From the NCBI GenBank assembly GCA_023023105.1, contig CP083825.1, positions 62,001 to 126,000 of the forward strand: a stretch of DNA of 64,000 nucleotides, written 5' to 3'. The position numbers were made by a program, and so were the translations under genes. The DNA comes from Enterobacter ludwigii. Its GTDB lineage: Bacteria > Pseudomonadota > Gammaproteobacteria > Enterobacterales > Enterobacteriaceae. Under the pieces are notes generated by a model, which saw only the letters and a list, made by a program, of their open reading frames with translations, had not been told where the DNA came from and did not search any database. Of this stretch, positions 56,431 through 64,000 are shown piece by piece; the first letter of the stretch is position 1, and each line of letters begins with the position of its first letter.

Positions 56431-57042
56431 ATGAACACAGACACCATCGCCAATTCCAATGCGGATGACCCCACCAAAGCACTGTGTTCGCTGAGCCAAA
56501 ATTGGTGGCTTTTTGTGCTGCGCGGTGTCTTGGCATTGATTTTTGCAGCCCTCGCGTTCTGGATGCCACAATCGGCTCTGTTGGCCATGACCATCATGTT
56601 CGGCGCATTTTCCTTGGTCAATGGCGCGTTCAACTTGTTTGCAGCGGTGCGCCATATCCAGAAAAAAGAGCGCTGGGGCTGGCTGCTGTTCAGCGGCATT
56701 GTCGGCATACTTATGGGCGTCGTCGTCCTGGTTGCTCCTTGGGTCGCCACGATAGTCTTGGCTTCTTTTTTATGGGCTAGCGTGGGCTTCTGGGCGATTT
56801 TCACCGGTGTGCTGGAGATATCCGCCGCCGTTCGGCTGCGTCGGGAAATCAAGGGTGAAATCTGGCTTGCCCTCAGTGGACTGCTCTCGATTATCCTTGG
56901 TGCTATCGTCTTGTGGATATTTTTTACCCGTCCGGTCGAGTCATTCGTGGCCGCAGGCTGGCTGTTGGGTTTCCATGCGGCAGTCTATGGCGTCACGCTT
57001 TTGTTCTTGAGTTGGAGTCTTCGCAAAACGCGCCTGGGGTAA
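56431..57042 (+). CDS. hdeD: HdeD-type membrane protein (HdeD-GI)
   Basis: This 203-residue six-helix membrane protein belongs to the DUF308/HdeD family, linked to acid stress tolerance. Helices include WWLFVLRGVLALIFAALAFWMPQSALLAM, LLFSGIVGILMGVVVLVAPWVATIVLASFLWASVGFWAIFTGVLEISAAVRLRREIKGE, and LALSGLLSIILGAIVLWIFF. AGGAG precedes ATG 56431. It lies between yfdX2 and the HPF/sigma-like gene, as in other copies of the locus. Confidence 0.92.
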   Translation: MNTDTIANSNADDPTKALCSLSQNWWLFVLRGVLALIFAALAFWMPQSALLAMTIMFGAFSLVNGAFNLFAAVRHIQKKERWGWLLFSGIVGILMGVVVLVAPWVATIVLASFLWASVGFWAIFTGVLEISAAVRLRREIKGEIWLALSGLLSIILGAIVLWIFFTRPVESFVAAGWLLGFHAAVYGVTLLFLSWSLRKTRLG

Positions 57043-57121
57043 GAGCGTGCCAAACCAAAATCTATGGATATGAGCATCCTCGATTCATGCCTCCATAGAA
57101 ATGACATCGAAGGAGTCATAC

Positions 57122-58267
57122 ATGCAGATACAATATAGCTATCGAGCTATCGACAAAGAGTTTCATGAACCTTGGCAGAGAGCTTTGGGAAATGTGATCG
57201 AGCACGCCCTCAAGCCATTGCTCGACAAACACACTAAAGATTCAGCGCGACTTCAAATCGTCCTTGATCGCGACAAGATCAAGCGGCAATTTTTGGCCAG
57301 TGGCTATATGCACCTGCCCGGCAAAAAGATTGTCAGCGTTACTGCATCACATGACGAGCTGACGCCCCTCGCGCAGATGCTCGCACAGTCGTTGTTCCGT
57401 CAGGCCAAGAAGCATTTTGACCGACTGCATGCTCAGGATCAAATCAAGCGCAAAGCACGACGCGAGCGCTTGCGCGAGCTCAAGGTGCGGATTGCCGCAA
57501 AACCCGCATCAGCCGCCCATGAGGCCGAGGTGACCCGAATGCCTCTACTGTCGAAACTTGAGGCTGTCGCAAGGCGTGAGCTGGCTTATCTGCGGGCTGT
57601 CGGCGATTTACCGCGCGATTATCCGACGCTGCGCGACGTGGTGGATGAAGCGATTGTCCGAGCTAAGGTGGAATGGCAATCCGTGCCGGGGGAAAAAGAG
57701 GCTTACACCGGTCTTTTGAAGCATCTGTTCGCCGTCCTGGATAACGAAGTGGCAAGCAGCCGGCAATTTGGCGAATTCGTTTCTCTGGACGCGCCGGTCG
57801 AACCGGATGCCCAAGACGTGGCCGAGGCCATGGTGGAAGAGGAAATCTTCGAATTTTATCAGCACGATGACACACTCAAGCTGGCCGATATTTTCGCTGG
57901 CAGTCAGCATCCCGATGTCGCAACGATCGCGGAACAGGAGGAGCTGATTGATCGGTCGAGCGAGTTCGCTTTTGCATTTGACCTGCTGAAGGACATGCCG
58001 CGTTTGTGGCGGCGCATTTTTCTGCTTATCCGTGTGGACGGGCTGAATGCCAGCAGCGTCTCTGAAATCCTGCTGATTCCTAGTAAGGAAGATGCTGTCC
58101 GAAGGTGGCTCATGCAGGCCGAAGCATTCATCGCTGCTCATCTGGAAGAGGCCGGAGTAAGCAAAAACGGGAACGATTGGCTCCAAGGCGTTGATTGGTC
58201 GGCATTGTCTGTGACCCGAAGCGAGGCAGCCTCACTGTGGTCCAAGGAGGCGAACCATGAAGAATGA
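57122..58267 (+). CDS. HPF-like and sigma-like two-domain protein (LHR orf11)
   Basis: This 381-residue cytosolic protein has an N-terminal half (about 1-105) that resembles the ribosome-hibernation fold (IQYSYRAIDKEFHEPWQRALGNVIEHAL ... LQIVLDRDKIKRQFLASGYMHLPGKKIVSVTASHDELTPLAQMLAQSLFRQAKKHF). A basic linker (IKRKARRERLRELKV) is followed by acidic middle helices and a C-terminal region-4-like segment (FDLLKDMPRLWRRIFLLIRVDGLNASSVSEILLIPSKEDAVRRWL). The start 57122 has AAGGAG; the frame from 57101 is longer. It overlaps the thioredoxin by 11 bp. Whether it binds ribosomes or promoters is inference. Confidence 0.7.
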   Translation: MQIQYSYRAIDKEFHEPWQRALGNVIEHALKPLLDKHTKDSARLQIVLDRDKIKRQFLASGYMHLPGKKIVSVTASHDELTPLAQMLAQSLFRQAKKHFDRLHAQDQIKRKARRERLRELKVRIAAKPASAAHEAEVTRMPLLSKLEAVARRELAYLRAVGDLPRDYPTLRDVVDEAIVRAKVEWQSVPGEKEAYTGLLKHLFAVLDNEVASSRQFGEFVSLDAPVEPDAQDVAEAMVEEEIFEFYQHDDTLKLADIFAGSQHPDVATIAEQEELIDRSSEFAFAFDLLKDMPRLWRRIFLLIRVDGLNASSVSEILLIPSKEDAVRRWLMQAEAFIAAHLEEAGVSKNGNDWLQGVDWSALSVTRSEAASLWSKEANHEE

Positions 58268-58697
58268 TCTTCACCTCGTCTGCCCGCATTGCCAGTCCAT
58301 CAACCGCGTACCGACTGCGAAGCTATCGGAACATCCCAACTGTGGCCGCTGCCAGCAGCCCTTGTTCACGGGCGAGCCCATCGAGTCGACCACGGCGACG
58401 TTCTCGCGCCACGTGGAGCGCAGCGATCTGCCGCTGCTGGTCGATTTCTGGGCGCCATGGTGCGGGCCGTGCAAGATGATGGCGCCACAGTTCCAGCAAT
58501 CGGCGCACCAGCTCGAACCGAGGAACCGGCTGGCGAAGGTGAATACCGAGGCTGAGCCCCACCTGGCCGCGCAGTTCGGTATCCGCAGCATCCCGACGCT
58601 CGCCCTGTTCCAGGGTGGGCGGGAGATCGCCCGTCAGGCCGGCGTGATGGGCGCGCAGGACATCGTGCGCTGGACGTCGACGCAAGTGGGACGCTGA
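58257..58697 (+). CDS. Thioredoxin, TrxC-like (Trx-GI)
   Basis: This 146-residue thioredoxin has an N-terminal zinc ribbon (CPHCQSINRVPTAKLSEHPNCGRCQQP, four cysteines) as in TrxC/thioredoxin 2, followed by the fold with active site DFWAPWCGPCKMMAPQF. SIPTLALFQGGREIARQAGVMGAQDIVRW gives the cis-Pro loop. It reduces disulfides in cytosolic proteins under oxidative or heat stress. Its start overlaps the previous gene, and a transporter follows after 3 bp. Confidence 0.95.
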   Translation: MKNDLHLVCPHCQSINRVPTAKLSEHPNCGRCQQPLFTGEPIESTTATFSRHVERSDLPLLVDFWAPWCGPCKMMAPQFQQSAHQLEPRNRLAKVNTEAEPHLAAQFGIRSIPTLALFQGGREIARQAGVMGAQDIVRWTSTQVGR

Positions 58698-58700
58698 CCG

Positions 58701-60410
58701 ATGCAGGGCTTGCTCGGCACTACGCTAATCCTGCTGGCGGCTTGCAGCCTAGCGGCGATGGCGACGGCGGCGTTCAGAGTGCCCGCCTTGCTGGGGTATC
58801 TCTCTGTCGGCGTTGTACTGGGCCCCTCAGTCATCGGCGTGATCGCGCCGGGGGAGACGCTGAGCTTTCTGTCCGAGCTGGGCGTGGCGCTGCTGTTGTC
58901 CATGGTCGGACTGGAATTCTCCCTCGGAGACTTCTGGCTCGCCCGCAGGACGGTGCTGATGGCGGGCGCTCTGCAGATGATCGCCGTGGCCCCGCCGCTG
59001 ATCCTGCTATTGATGTGGCTGGGGCAGCCCGGCCAGAGCGCCGCGCTGCTCGGCACTGCGGCGGCCATGTCGTCCACGGCGCTGGTCAGCCGACAACTGG
59101 CCGACCAAGGCGAGCTCACCACCCGCCACGGACGCAGTGCCATCGCCGTGCTGGTCTTTCAGGACCTGGCCAGCGTGCCCCTGCTGGCCTTGCTGGCGAT
59201 CTGGGCGCGCGGCGAGTCGCCGAAGATCGAGCATGTGCTGCTCGAAGTATTCGGTGTGCTGCTGCTGTTCGCGGCAGCGGCCCTCGTCTCGCGCCGTCTG
59301 TTGCATGGCCTGCTGGGCTGGGTGGCGCGGCGGGGCCACGAGGAATCGTTCGTGCTCGTCTCCTTGTGCGTGGTGGTGGCTGCCGCCGCTGCTGCGCACG
59401 CGGTCGGCGTATCCGCCGCCCTGGGGGCCTTCCTCGCCGGGATGGTGCTGGGCGAGAGCGACTTCCGGCACCACATGGAAAGCCACCTCAGGCCGTTTCG
59501 CGATGTGTTGTCGGGCGTGTTCTTCGTGACCATCGGCCTGCAACTGGACGCAGCACAGATTCTTTCGGCACCGCTGGCGGTGCTGGCGTGGCTGGTGGTG
59601 CTGGTACCGGTCAAGATCCTGCTCAATACGCTGGCCTTGCGGGCGACGCGCCTGTCCGCCCTCGATGCCTGGCGCACGGGCATAGCGTTGGGGCACGGCG
59701 GCGAGTTCGCCCTGCTGTTGTTGGGCACGGTCTTGCAGCAGCATCTGATCCCCGCGACCGTCGTCCAACCCATGCTGGTCGCGCTGGTGCTCAGCATGGC
59801 CCTGGCACCGCTACTGATCCGCCATCACGATGTACTTGCCCGGTTCTTGAGCCGCACCGGCGGCGTCATTCAGCCACCCCAGGCTGAAGAAGTCGAGATC
59901 GCCGCGCAGACGACGCGATATCGAGACCATGTCATCGTTTGCGGCGCGGGCGAGCTTGGCCTGACAGTCAGCGAGATTCTTCGCCACGCCGGCGTGGCGC
60001 ATCTGCTGCTGGAGGCGGACGCGCAGAAGGTAGAGGCCGCGCGTGCCGCCGGCGCGCCGGTGTTCCATGGCGATGCCAGTCGGCCCGATACCTTGCTGGC
60101 TGCCGGCTTGACGCATGCGCACTTGGTGGTGCTAACGTTCGCCCATGCCCAGCAAGCGTTGCGCATCGCCCAGGCGATTGCCGAGCGCCGTCCGGCGCTG
60201 ACCTTGTGGGTGTCATGCAGAAGTACGACCGCGGCCGATGCATTTCGCGCCATGCCTAACGTGCGCGTGTATCAGCAATCCTTTGCCGCAGCTATTGGGC
60301 TGGCGGAACAGGTGATGTCGACGCTTGGCATGTCGACCGAGTTGATTGAAGGACACATCAGCGCAATGCGCCGCCGTCTCGACAGCAGCCGTTTTCCAGG
60401 GAGTTCATAG
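58701..60410 (+). CDS. KefB/KefC-type monovalent cation:proton antiporter
   Basis: This 569-residue CPA2-type antiporter has 12 or 13 TM helices (about 1-385; LLGYLSVGVVLGPSVIGVI, MVGLEFSLGDFWLARR, AMSSTALVSRQLADQGELTTRHGRSAIAVLVFQDLASVPLLALL with the QD motif, GHGGEFALLLLG) followed by an RCK/TrkA-N domain (about 410-530: DHVIVCGAGELGLTVSEILRHAGVAHLLLEADAQK) with the GxGxxG nucleotide site. It presumably exports K+ in exchange for H+, protecting against electrophiles or alkaline shifts. Close coupling to trx and psiE fits the LHR order. Confidence 0.94.
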   Translation: MQGLLGTTLILLAACSLAAMATAAFRVPALLGYLSVGVVLGPSVIGVIAPGETLSFLSELGVALLLSMVGLEFSLGDFWLARRTVLMAGALQMIAVAPPLILLLMWLGQPGQSAALLGTAAAMSSTALVSRQLADQGELTTRHGRSAIAVLVFQDLASVPLLALLAIWARGESPKIEHVLLEVFGVLLLFAAAALVSRRLLHGLLGWVARRGHEESFVLVSLCVVVAAAAAAHAVGVSAALGAFLAGMVLGESDFRHHMESHLRPFRDVLSGVFFVTIGLQLDAAQILSAPLAVLAWLVVLVPVKILLNTLALRATRLSALDAWRTGIALGHGGEFALLLLGTVLQQHLIPATVVQPMLVALVLSMALAPLLIRHHDVLARFLSRTGGVIQPPQAEEVEIAAQTTRYRDHVIVCGAGELGLTVSEILRHAGVAHLLLEADAQKVEAARAAGAPVFHGDASRPDTLLAAGLTHAHLVVLTFAHAQQALRIAQAIAERRPALTLWVSCRSTTAADAFRAMPNVRVYQQSFAAAIGLAEQVMSTLGMSTELIEGHISAMRRRLDSSRFPGSS

Positions 60411-60412
60411 TC

Positions 60413-60910
60413 ATGAAATCAAAACGCCTTAACCCATTTCAGGTCTTGCGTGACCAATTGGCCATCATGAGTTTTTACGAGCGCTTCGAGCAGGTCGTCG
60501 CGCTCGTGCTGTCGGCGGTGATCGCCGTCATCATCGTGGTGTCGCTGTTCCAGCTCATCTCCATCGTCTTCACGCTGCTGGTTCTCGATGCCTTCAATCC
60601 CCTGGACCACAAGGTATTCCAGAGCGTGTTCGGCATGATCATGACGCTCTTGATCGCGATGGAGTTCAAGCATTCCATCGTGCGCGTGGCGCTGCGTCGG
60701 GACAGCATCATCCAGGTCAAGACGGTGGTCCTGATCGCGGTGATCGCACTCTCCCGCAAGTTCGTGATCCTCGACTCCGACGCGAGTCCCGCAAAGATAG
60801 CCGCGCTGGCAGGCGCCACGCTGGCTCTGGGTGCGACCTACTGGCTGCTGCGCAAGCGCGGCGACCGCGCCGCCGAGACCTCTGAGCATGACCCGTCATC
60901 ATCCGAGTGA
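60413..60910 (+). CDS. PsiE-type phosphate-starvation membrane protein
   Basis: This 165-residue four-helix membrane protein belongs to the PsiE family (phosphate-starvation inducible E). Helices include FEQVVALVLSAVIAVIIVVSLFQLISIVFTLLVL, VFQSVFGMIMTLLIAMEFKHSIVRVAL (the EFxHS motif common in the family), VKTVVLIAVIALSRKFVILD, and IAALAGATLALGATYWLL. It overlaps the M48 protease by 23 bp. Function unknown beyond the association with stress. Confidence 0.88.
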   Translation: MKSKRLNPFQVLRDQLAIMSFYERFEQVVALVLSAVIAVIIVVSLFQLISIVFTLLVLDAFNPLDHKVFQSVFGMIMTLLIAMEFKHSIVRVALRRDSIIQVKTVVLIAVIALSRKFVILDSDASPAKIAALAGATLALGATYWLLRKRGDRAAETSEHDPSSSE

Positions 60911-61853
60911 TCCGCGCCCTGCGCTCTTGCAACACCGCTGGCTCAACCGCCTGCAGACCGGGCTGTTGGTCCTGACCCTGGTCGGGATCGCAGCCGCAGC
61001 AGGGAGACTGCCATTTGGGGAAGGCTGCCTGTGGCTCGCGCTGTTTGCCGTTGCAGGTGCGTTGCTGCTGGAACCGGTAGCCGCGTCGGCGCTGAGCTTG
61101 CGCCTGTACCGCGTACGGGCCTTGCACCCGCAACAAGCCCACGAGATGTGGGCCCTGTTGCGCGAGCTGTCCGCCCGTGCCGGTTTGCCCGCCACGCCGG
61201 TGCCGCACTATGTGCCCAGTGCCGTCGTCAACGCCTTCGCCACCGGATCGAAGCAGGAGGCATCGATCGCCCTCACCGATGGCCTGCTGCGCAGCCTGAG
61301 CCCACGCGAGCTGGCGGGTGTGCTCGTGCACGAGGTCGCGCACATCGCTAATGAGGATCTGCGTGTCATGGGGCTGGCGGATTCCAACAGTCGCCTCACG
61401 AGCCTACTGGCCCTGATGGGGCAGATCGCGATCCTGCTCAGCCTGCCCGCGCAGCTGGTTGGCGCGGCGGAGGTCTATTGGCCTGGTCTATTGTTACTGG
61501 CCGCATCGCCCCAGCTGGCCCTGCTCGCACAGCTCGGCTTGTCTCGCGTGCGTGAGTTCGACGCTGACCGCCTTGCGGCGGAACTGACTGGCGACCCGCA
61601 GGGGCTGGCGTCCGCGCTGGCGAAAATCGAGCGGGTCAGCCGCTCCTGGCGTGCCTGGCTATGGCCGGGATGGGGCAATCCCGAGCCCTCCTGCTTGCGC
61701 ACGCGTCCGGCAACGCAAGAGCGCATCGCACGCCTGCTGACGTTGGCGCCTGGTCCAGCATCAGCGTTGCCACTCCGCGCGCCCCATTTTTTGCCGGAAT
61801 CCGCTTTGGCGACGCGCCCACCGCGCTGGCGCCTGAGCGGGCTGTGGCGCTGA
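60888..61853 (+). CDS. M48-family metalloprotease (HtpX-like)
   Basis: This 321-residue membrane protease has two N-terminal TM helices (LLVLTLVGIAAAAGRLPFG, LWLALFAVAGALLLEPV). The zinc motif HEVAH is at H148-H152 (VLVHEVAHIANEDLRVM), with more TM helices and a third zinc ligand presumably in REFDADRLAAELTGDP. It probably degrades misfolded membrane proteins, filling the niche of FtsH, which is broken in this locus. ATG 60888 lies inside psiE. Confidence 0.92.
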   Translation: MTRHHPSDPRPALLQHRWLNRLQTGLLVLTLVGIAAAAGRLPFGEGCLWLALFAVAGALLLEPVAASALSLRLYRVRALHPQQAHEMWALLRELSARAGLPATPVPHYVPSAVVNAFATGSKQEASIALTDGLLRSLSPRELAGVLVHEVAHIANEDLRVMGLADSNSRLTSLLALMGQIAILLSLPAQLVGAAEVYWPGLLLLAASPQLALLAQLGLSRVREFDADRLAAELTGDPQGLASALAKIERVSRSWRAWLWPGWGNPEPSCLRTRPATQERIARLLTLAPGPASALPLRAPHFLPESALATRPPRWRLSGLWR

Positions 61854-61877
61854 TTGCCCATCAACAGGAGACGTCTC

Positions 61878-63029
61878 ATGGCCTATCTCGACCCGTACCA
61901 ACGCCCCGCGCCGGACCGCTTCGTCCGGCGCGGGCTCTTCATCACCGCCTGCATTGCCGCGCTCATGCTGCTGTGGCAGTTTCTGCCCGCCATCGAGGCA
62001 TGGTTCAGTCCGCGCGAGGCAGCAGAACGCACCGTGATGGCGCGTGGCGATCTGGCGGCGGACGAGAAAACCACCATCGAACTGTTCGAAAAATCGCGCG
62101 CCTCGGTGGTCTACATCACCACCGCGCAATTAGTACGCGATGTCTGGACGCGCAACGTGTTCTCCGTGCCGCGCGGCACTGGCTCGGGCTTCATCTGGGA
62201 CGACGCCGGCCACGTCGTCACCAACTTCCACGTCATCCAGGGCGCGTCCGAAGCCACCGTCAAACTGGCCGACGGCCGCGACTACCAGGCCGCGCTGGTG
62301 GGGACGAGCCCCGCGCACGACATCGCCGTGCTCAAGATCGGCGTCGGTTTCAAGCGCCCGCCGGCCGTGCCGGTCGGCACCAGTGCCGACCTCAAGGTGG
62401 GTCAGAAGGTGTTCGCTATCGGCAACCCCTTCGGCCTGGACTGGACGCTCACCACTGGTATCGTCTCCGCGCTCGACCGCTCGTTGCCGGGAGAAGCGGG
62501 CGGCCCGGCCATCGATCACCTGATCCAGACCGACGCCGCCATCAACCCCGGCAATTCCGGTGGCCCGCTGCTCGATTCGGCTGGGCGGCTGATCGGAATC
62601 AATACCGCCATCTACAGTCCGTCTGGCGCCTCGGCCGGCATAGGCTTTGCGGTGCCGGTCGATACCGTCATGCGCGTGGTGCCGCAACTCATAAAGACCG
62701 GCAAGTACATCCGTCCGGCGCTGGGCATCGAGGTGGATGAGCAGCTCAACGCGCGTCTGCAGGCGCTGACCGGCAGTAAGGGCGTATTCGTATTGCGCGT
62801 GACGCCGGGCTCGGCGGCGCACAGGGCCGGGCTCGTCGGCGTCGAGGTCACCGCAGGCGGCATCGTGCCCGGCGATCGCGTTATCAGCATCGACGGTATC
62901 GCCGTTGACGACGTCACCACATTACAGGCCCGGCTAGACGACAAGAACGTTGGAGATGTTGTGGTCTTGTTAGTGGAGCGGGCCGGCAAGACTCGCGAGA
63001 TGCTTGTGGAACTACAACCGGGAGTTTGA
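61878..63029 (+). CDS. degP: DegP/DegQ-type periplasmic serine protease
   Basis: This 383-residue HtrA-family protease has an N-terminal TM anchor (FITACIAALMLLWQFLPAI). The trypsin-like domain has the full triad H118 (VTNFHVIQG), D148 (AHDIAVLKI), and S227 (NPGNSGGPLL). A single PDZ domain (about 285-370) contains RVTPGSAAHRAGLVG and GDRVISIDG. The short size and one PDZ resemble DegS more than DegP. It would remove misfolded periplasmic proteins in concert with the YfdX and HdeD proteins. It ends the LHR block. Confidence 0.93.
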   Translation: MAYLDPYQRPAPDRFVRRGLFITACIAALMLLWQFLPAIEAWFSPREAAERTVMARGDLAADEKTTIELFEKSRASVVYITTAQLVRDVWTRNVFSVPRGTGSGFIWDDAGHVVTNFHVIQGASEATVKLADGRDYQAALVGTSPAHDIAVLKIGVGFKRPPAVPVGTSADLKVGQKVFAIGNPFGLDWTLTTGIVSALDRSLPGEAGGPAIDHLIQTDAAINPGNSGGPLLDSAGRLIGINTAIYSPSGASAGIGFAVPVDTVMRVVPQLIKTGKYIRPALGIEVDEQLNARLQALTGSKGVFVLRVTPGSAAHRAGLVGVEVTAGGIVPGDRVISIDGIAVDDVTTLQARLDDKNVGDVVVLLVERAGKTREMLVELQPGV

Positions 63030-63253
63030 TGGAAAGTGGGTCATGGATCTGCACAGCGAAGCAGCCAAGTGACTTCAGCCTTGCGCCGAACTACGAGCCC
63101 TAGCTAGGGATGGTCTGAAGTAGCCCTGTATTTCCGGCTGACTTCAGCCACTGCTGATTTTGAAAGCGGTGAACCGATCAAAAACGATCGGATCACTCGC
63201 TCATTTCGGTGCTTTCAGCCGTCGCGAGCACCTTGCGACGGCCATTTTCCGCA
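63030..63253. other. Gap between degP and transposase
   Basis: About 224 bp without a gene. It probably contains the right-hand end of the IS5-family element whose transposase follows, but no inverted repeat can be assigned, because the partner end is outside the window. Confidence 0.4.
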
Positions 63254-64000
63254 TTACAGGCGCACCTTTCCTGCGCTTGCCAGCAATTGTCGGCGGGCCA
63301 TCCATAGGCTCGACAGGGCAAACAGCGTCACCAGTTGTGCAGTGTTCTTCACCAGCCCTCGGAAACGTACCTTGGTGTAGCCGAACTGCCGCTTGATCAC
63401 GCGAAACGGGGGCTCTACCTTCGCTCGCACTTGCGCCTTGGCCTTCTCGATCTTGCGCTTGGCTTTGTACAGGGCGCTGCGTTTATCGAGCATCTTGTAG
63501 GTGCTGCGGCGTGCTGCGACCTGCCAGATCACTTCTCGGTCGGCATGCTCGGAGCGCTTTTCGACGCCTGTGTAGCCGTCATCGGCGCAGACGACGTTCT
63601 CGTCGCCGTGCAGCAGTTTGTCGACCTGGGTGACATCCGCCACGGTGGCTGCCGTGCCCACCACGCTGTGTACCAGCCCCGATTCATCATCAACGCCGAT
63701 GTGCGCCTTCATGCCAAAGTAATACTGGTTCCCCTTCTTGGTCTGGTGCATTTCCGGGTCGCGCTTGCCGTCCTGGTTCTTGGTTGAACTGGGCGCGTGG
63801 ATCAGCGTGGCATCGACGATAGTGCCCTGGCGCAGCGACAGACCGCGATCCCCCAGGTAGCCATTGTTCACGCAGAGGATGCCGGCTGCCAGCTCATGTT
63901 TCTCCAGCAGACGACGGAAGTTGAGGATGGTGGTTTCGTCAGGAATACGCTCCAGGCTCAGTCCGGCGAACTGACGTAGGATGGTCGTCTCGTACAGCGC
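63254..64000 (-). CDS. IS5-family transposase, cut by window edge
   Basis: The minus-strand frame is open to the window end and runs about 249 residues to the stop at 63254. Segments are IPDETTILNFRRLLEKHELA, LRQGTIVDATLIHAPSSTKNQDGKRDPEMHQTKKGNQYYFGMKAHIGVD (first D), VVCADDGYTGVEKR (second D), and AKVEPPFRVIKRQFGYTKVRFRGLVKN (E). All three catalytic residues are present, unlike the deleted IS5 at 9643. The N-terminus is outside the window. It is a different, more GC-rich member of the family. Confidence 0.9.
   Translation of the reverse strand, partial: ALYETTILRQFAGLSLERIPDETTILNFRRLLEKHELAAGILCVNNGYLGDRGLSLRQGTIVDATLIHAPSSTKNQDGKRDPEMHQTKKGNQYYFGMKAHIGVDDESGLVHSVVGTAATVADVTQVDKLLHGDENVVCADDGYTGVEKRSEHADREVIWQVAARRSTYKMLDKRSALYKAKRKIEKAKAQVRAKVEPPFRVIKRQFGYTKVRFRGLVKNTAQLVTLFALSSLWMARRQLLASAGKVRL

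Noticed and set aside
58742..59887. 381-codon frame in the antiporter region
   Set aside because: It is in a shifted frame of the KefB-type gene, rich in Arg/Gly/Ala with no start signal or domains.
61661..62740. 359-codon frame overlapping M48 and DegP genes
   Set aside because: A shifted-frame shadow of two genes that have complete active-site motifs.

Overview
The window is a strongly rearranged accessory region of an enterobacterium, most likely a large Klebsiella/Enterobacter-type plasmid or genomic island. This rests on the insertion sequences (IS1 x3, IS26, IS903 x2, IS5, IS30, IS911-like, IS407-group IS3, and IS66 and IS91 remnants), the bcsOQABCDZ gene order, and enterobacterial-type operons beside a GC-rich block of evidently foreign origin. 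No replication, transfer, rRNA or tRNA genes were seen, so plasmid versus island is not settled.

Layout. 1-9.3 kb is a patchwork of IS elements and trapped genes: a VIT1/CCC1-type metal transporter, a decapitated cytochrome-b-like gene, a serine resolvase with a dyad-rich upstream region, an EAL-HDOD protein, and a CHASE-domain receptor cut short by IS26. An internally deleted IS5 (9.6-10.5 kb) lies just upstream of a complete cellulose-synthesis operon, bcsO-Q-A-B-C-D-Z (10.6-22.0 kb). 22.1-24.7 kb is a scar: a truncated DsbA-like gene, an IS911-like remnant interrupted by IS30, and a cupin fragment.

24.7-47.0 kb holds two amide/urea-type nitrogen-scavenging systems, separated by scar DNA (33-36.7 kb). 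System 1 (24.7-32.8 kb) encodes an AmiC-like amide sensor, an AmiR-like ANTAR antiterminator, a peptide/nickel-type ABC importer and an acetamidase/formamidase. It sits behind a leader with two NtrC-like sites, a sigma54-like element, and a hairpin that competes with an intrinsic terminator. System 2 (36.7-47.0 kb) encodes a LuxR-type response regulator and a very large NCS1-transporter/histidine-kinase/receiver hybrid, divergent from an UrtABCDE-type urea ABC importer and a nitrilase-fold formamidase, AmiF.

After a truncated IS1 and an IS66 scar, 48.9-63.0 kb is the GC-rich heat-resistance locus known as LHR or TLQC. It contains an HTH regulator, sHsp20, ClpK, a second sHsp, two YfdX proteins, HdeD, an HPF/sigma-like protein, a thioredoxin, a KefB-type antiporter, PsiE, an M48 protease and a DegP-type protease. 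Its ftsH and the preceding small gene are broken. The window ends inside another IS5-family transposase.

How it works together: the island appears to add (i) cellulose biofilm capacity under c-di-GMP control, (ii) uptake and hydrolysis of small amides to ammonia, and (iii) envelope and cytosolic protein quality control under heat or oxidative stress.
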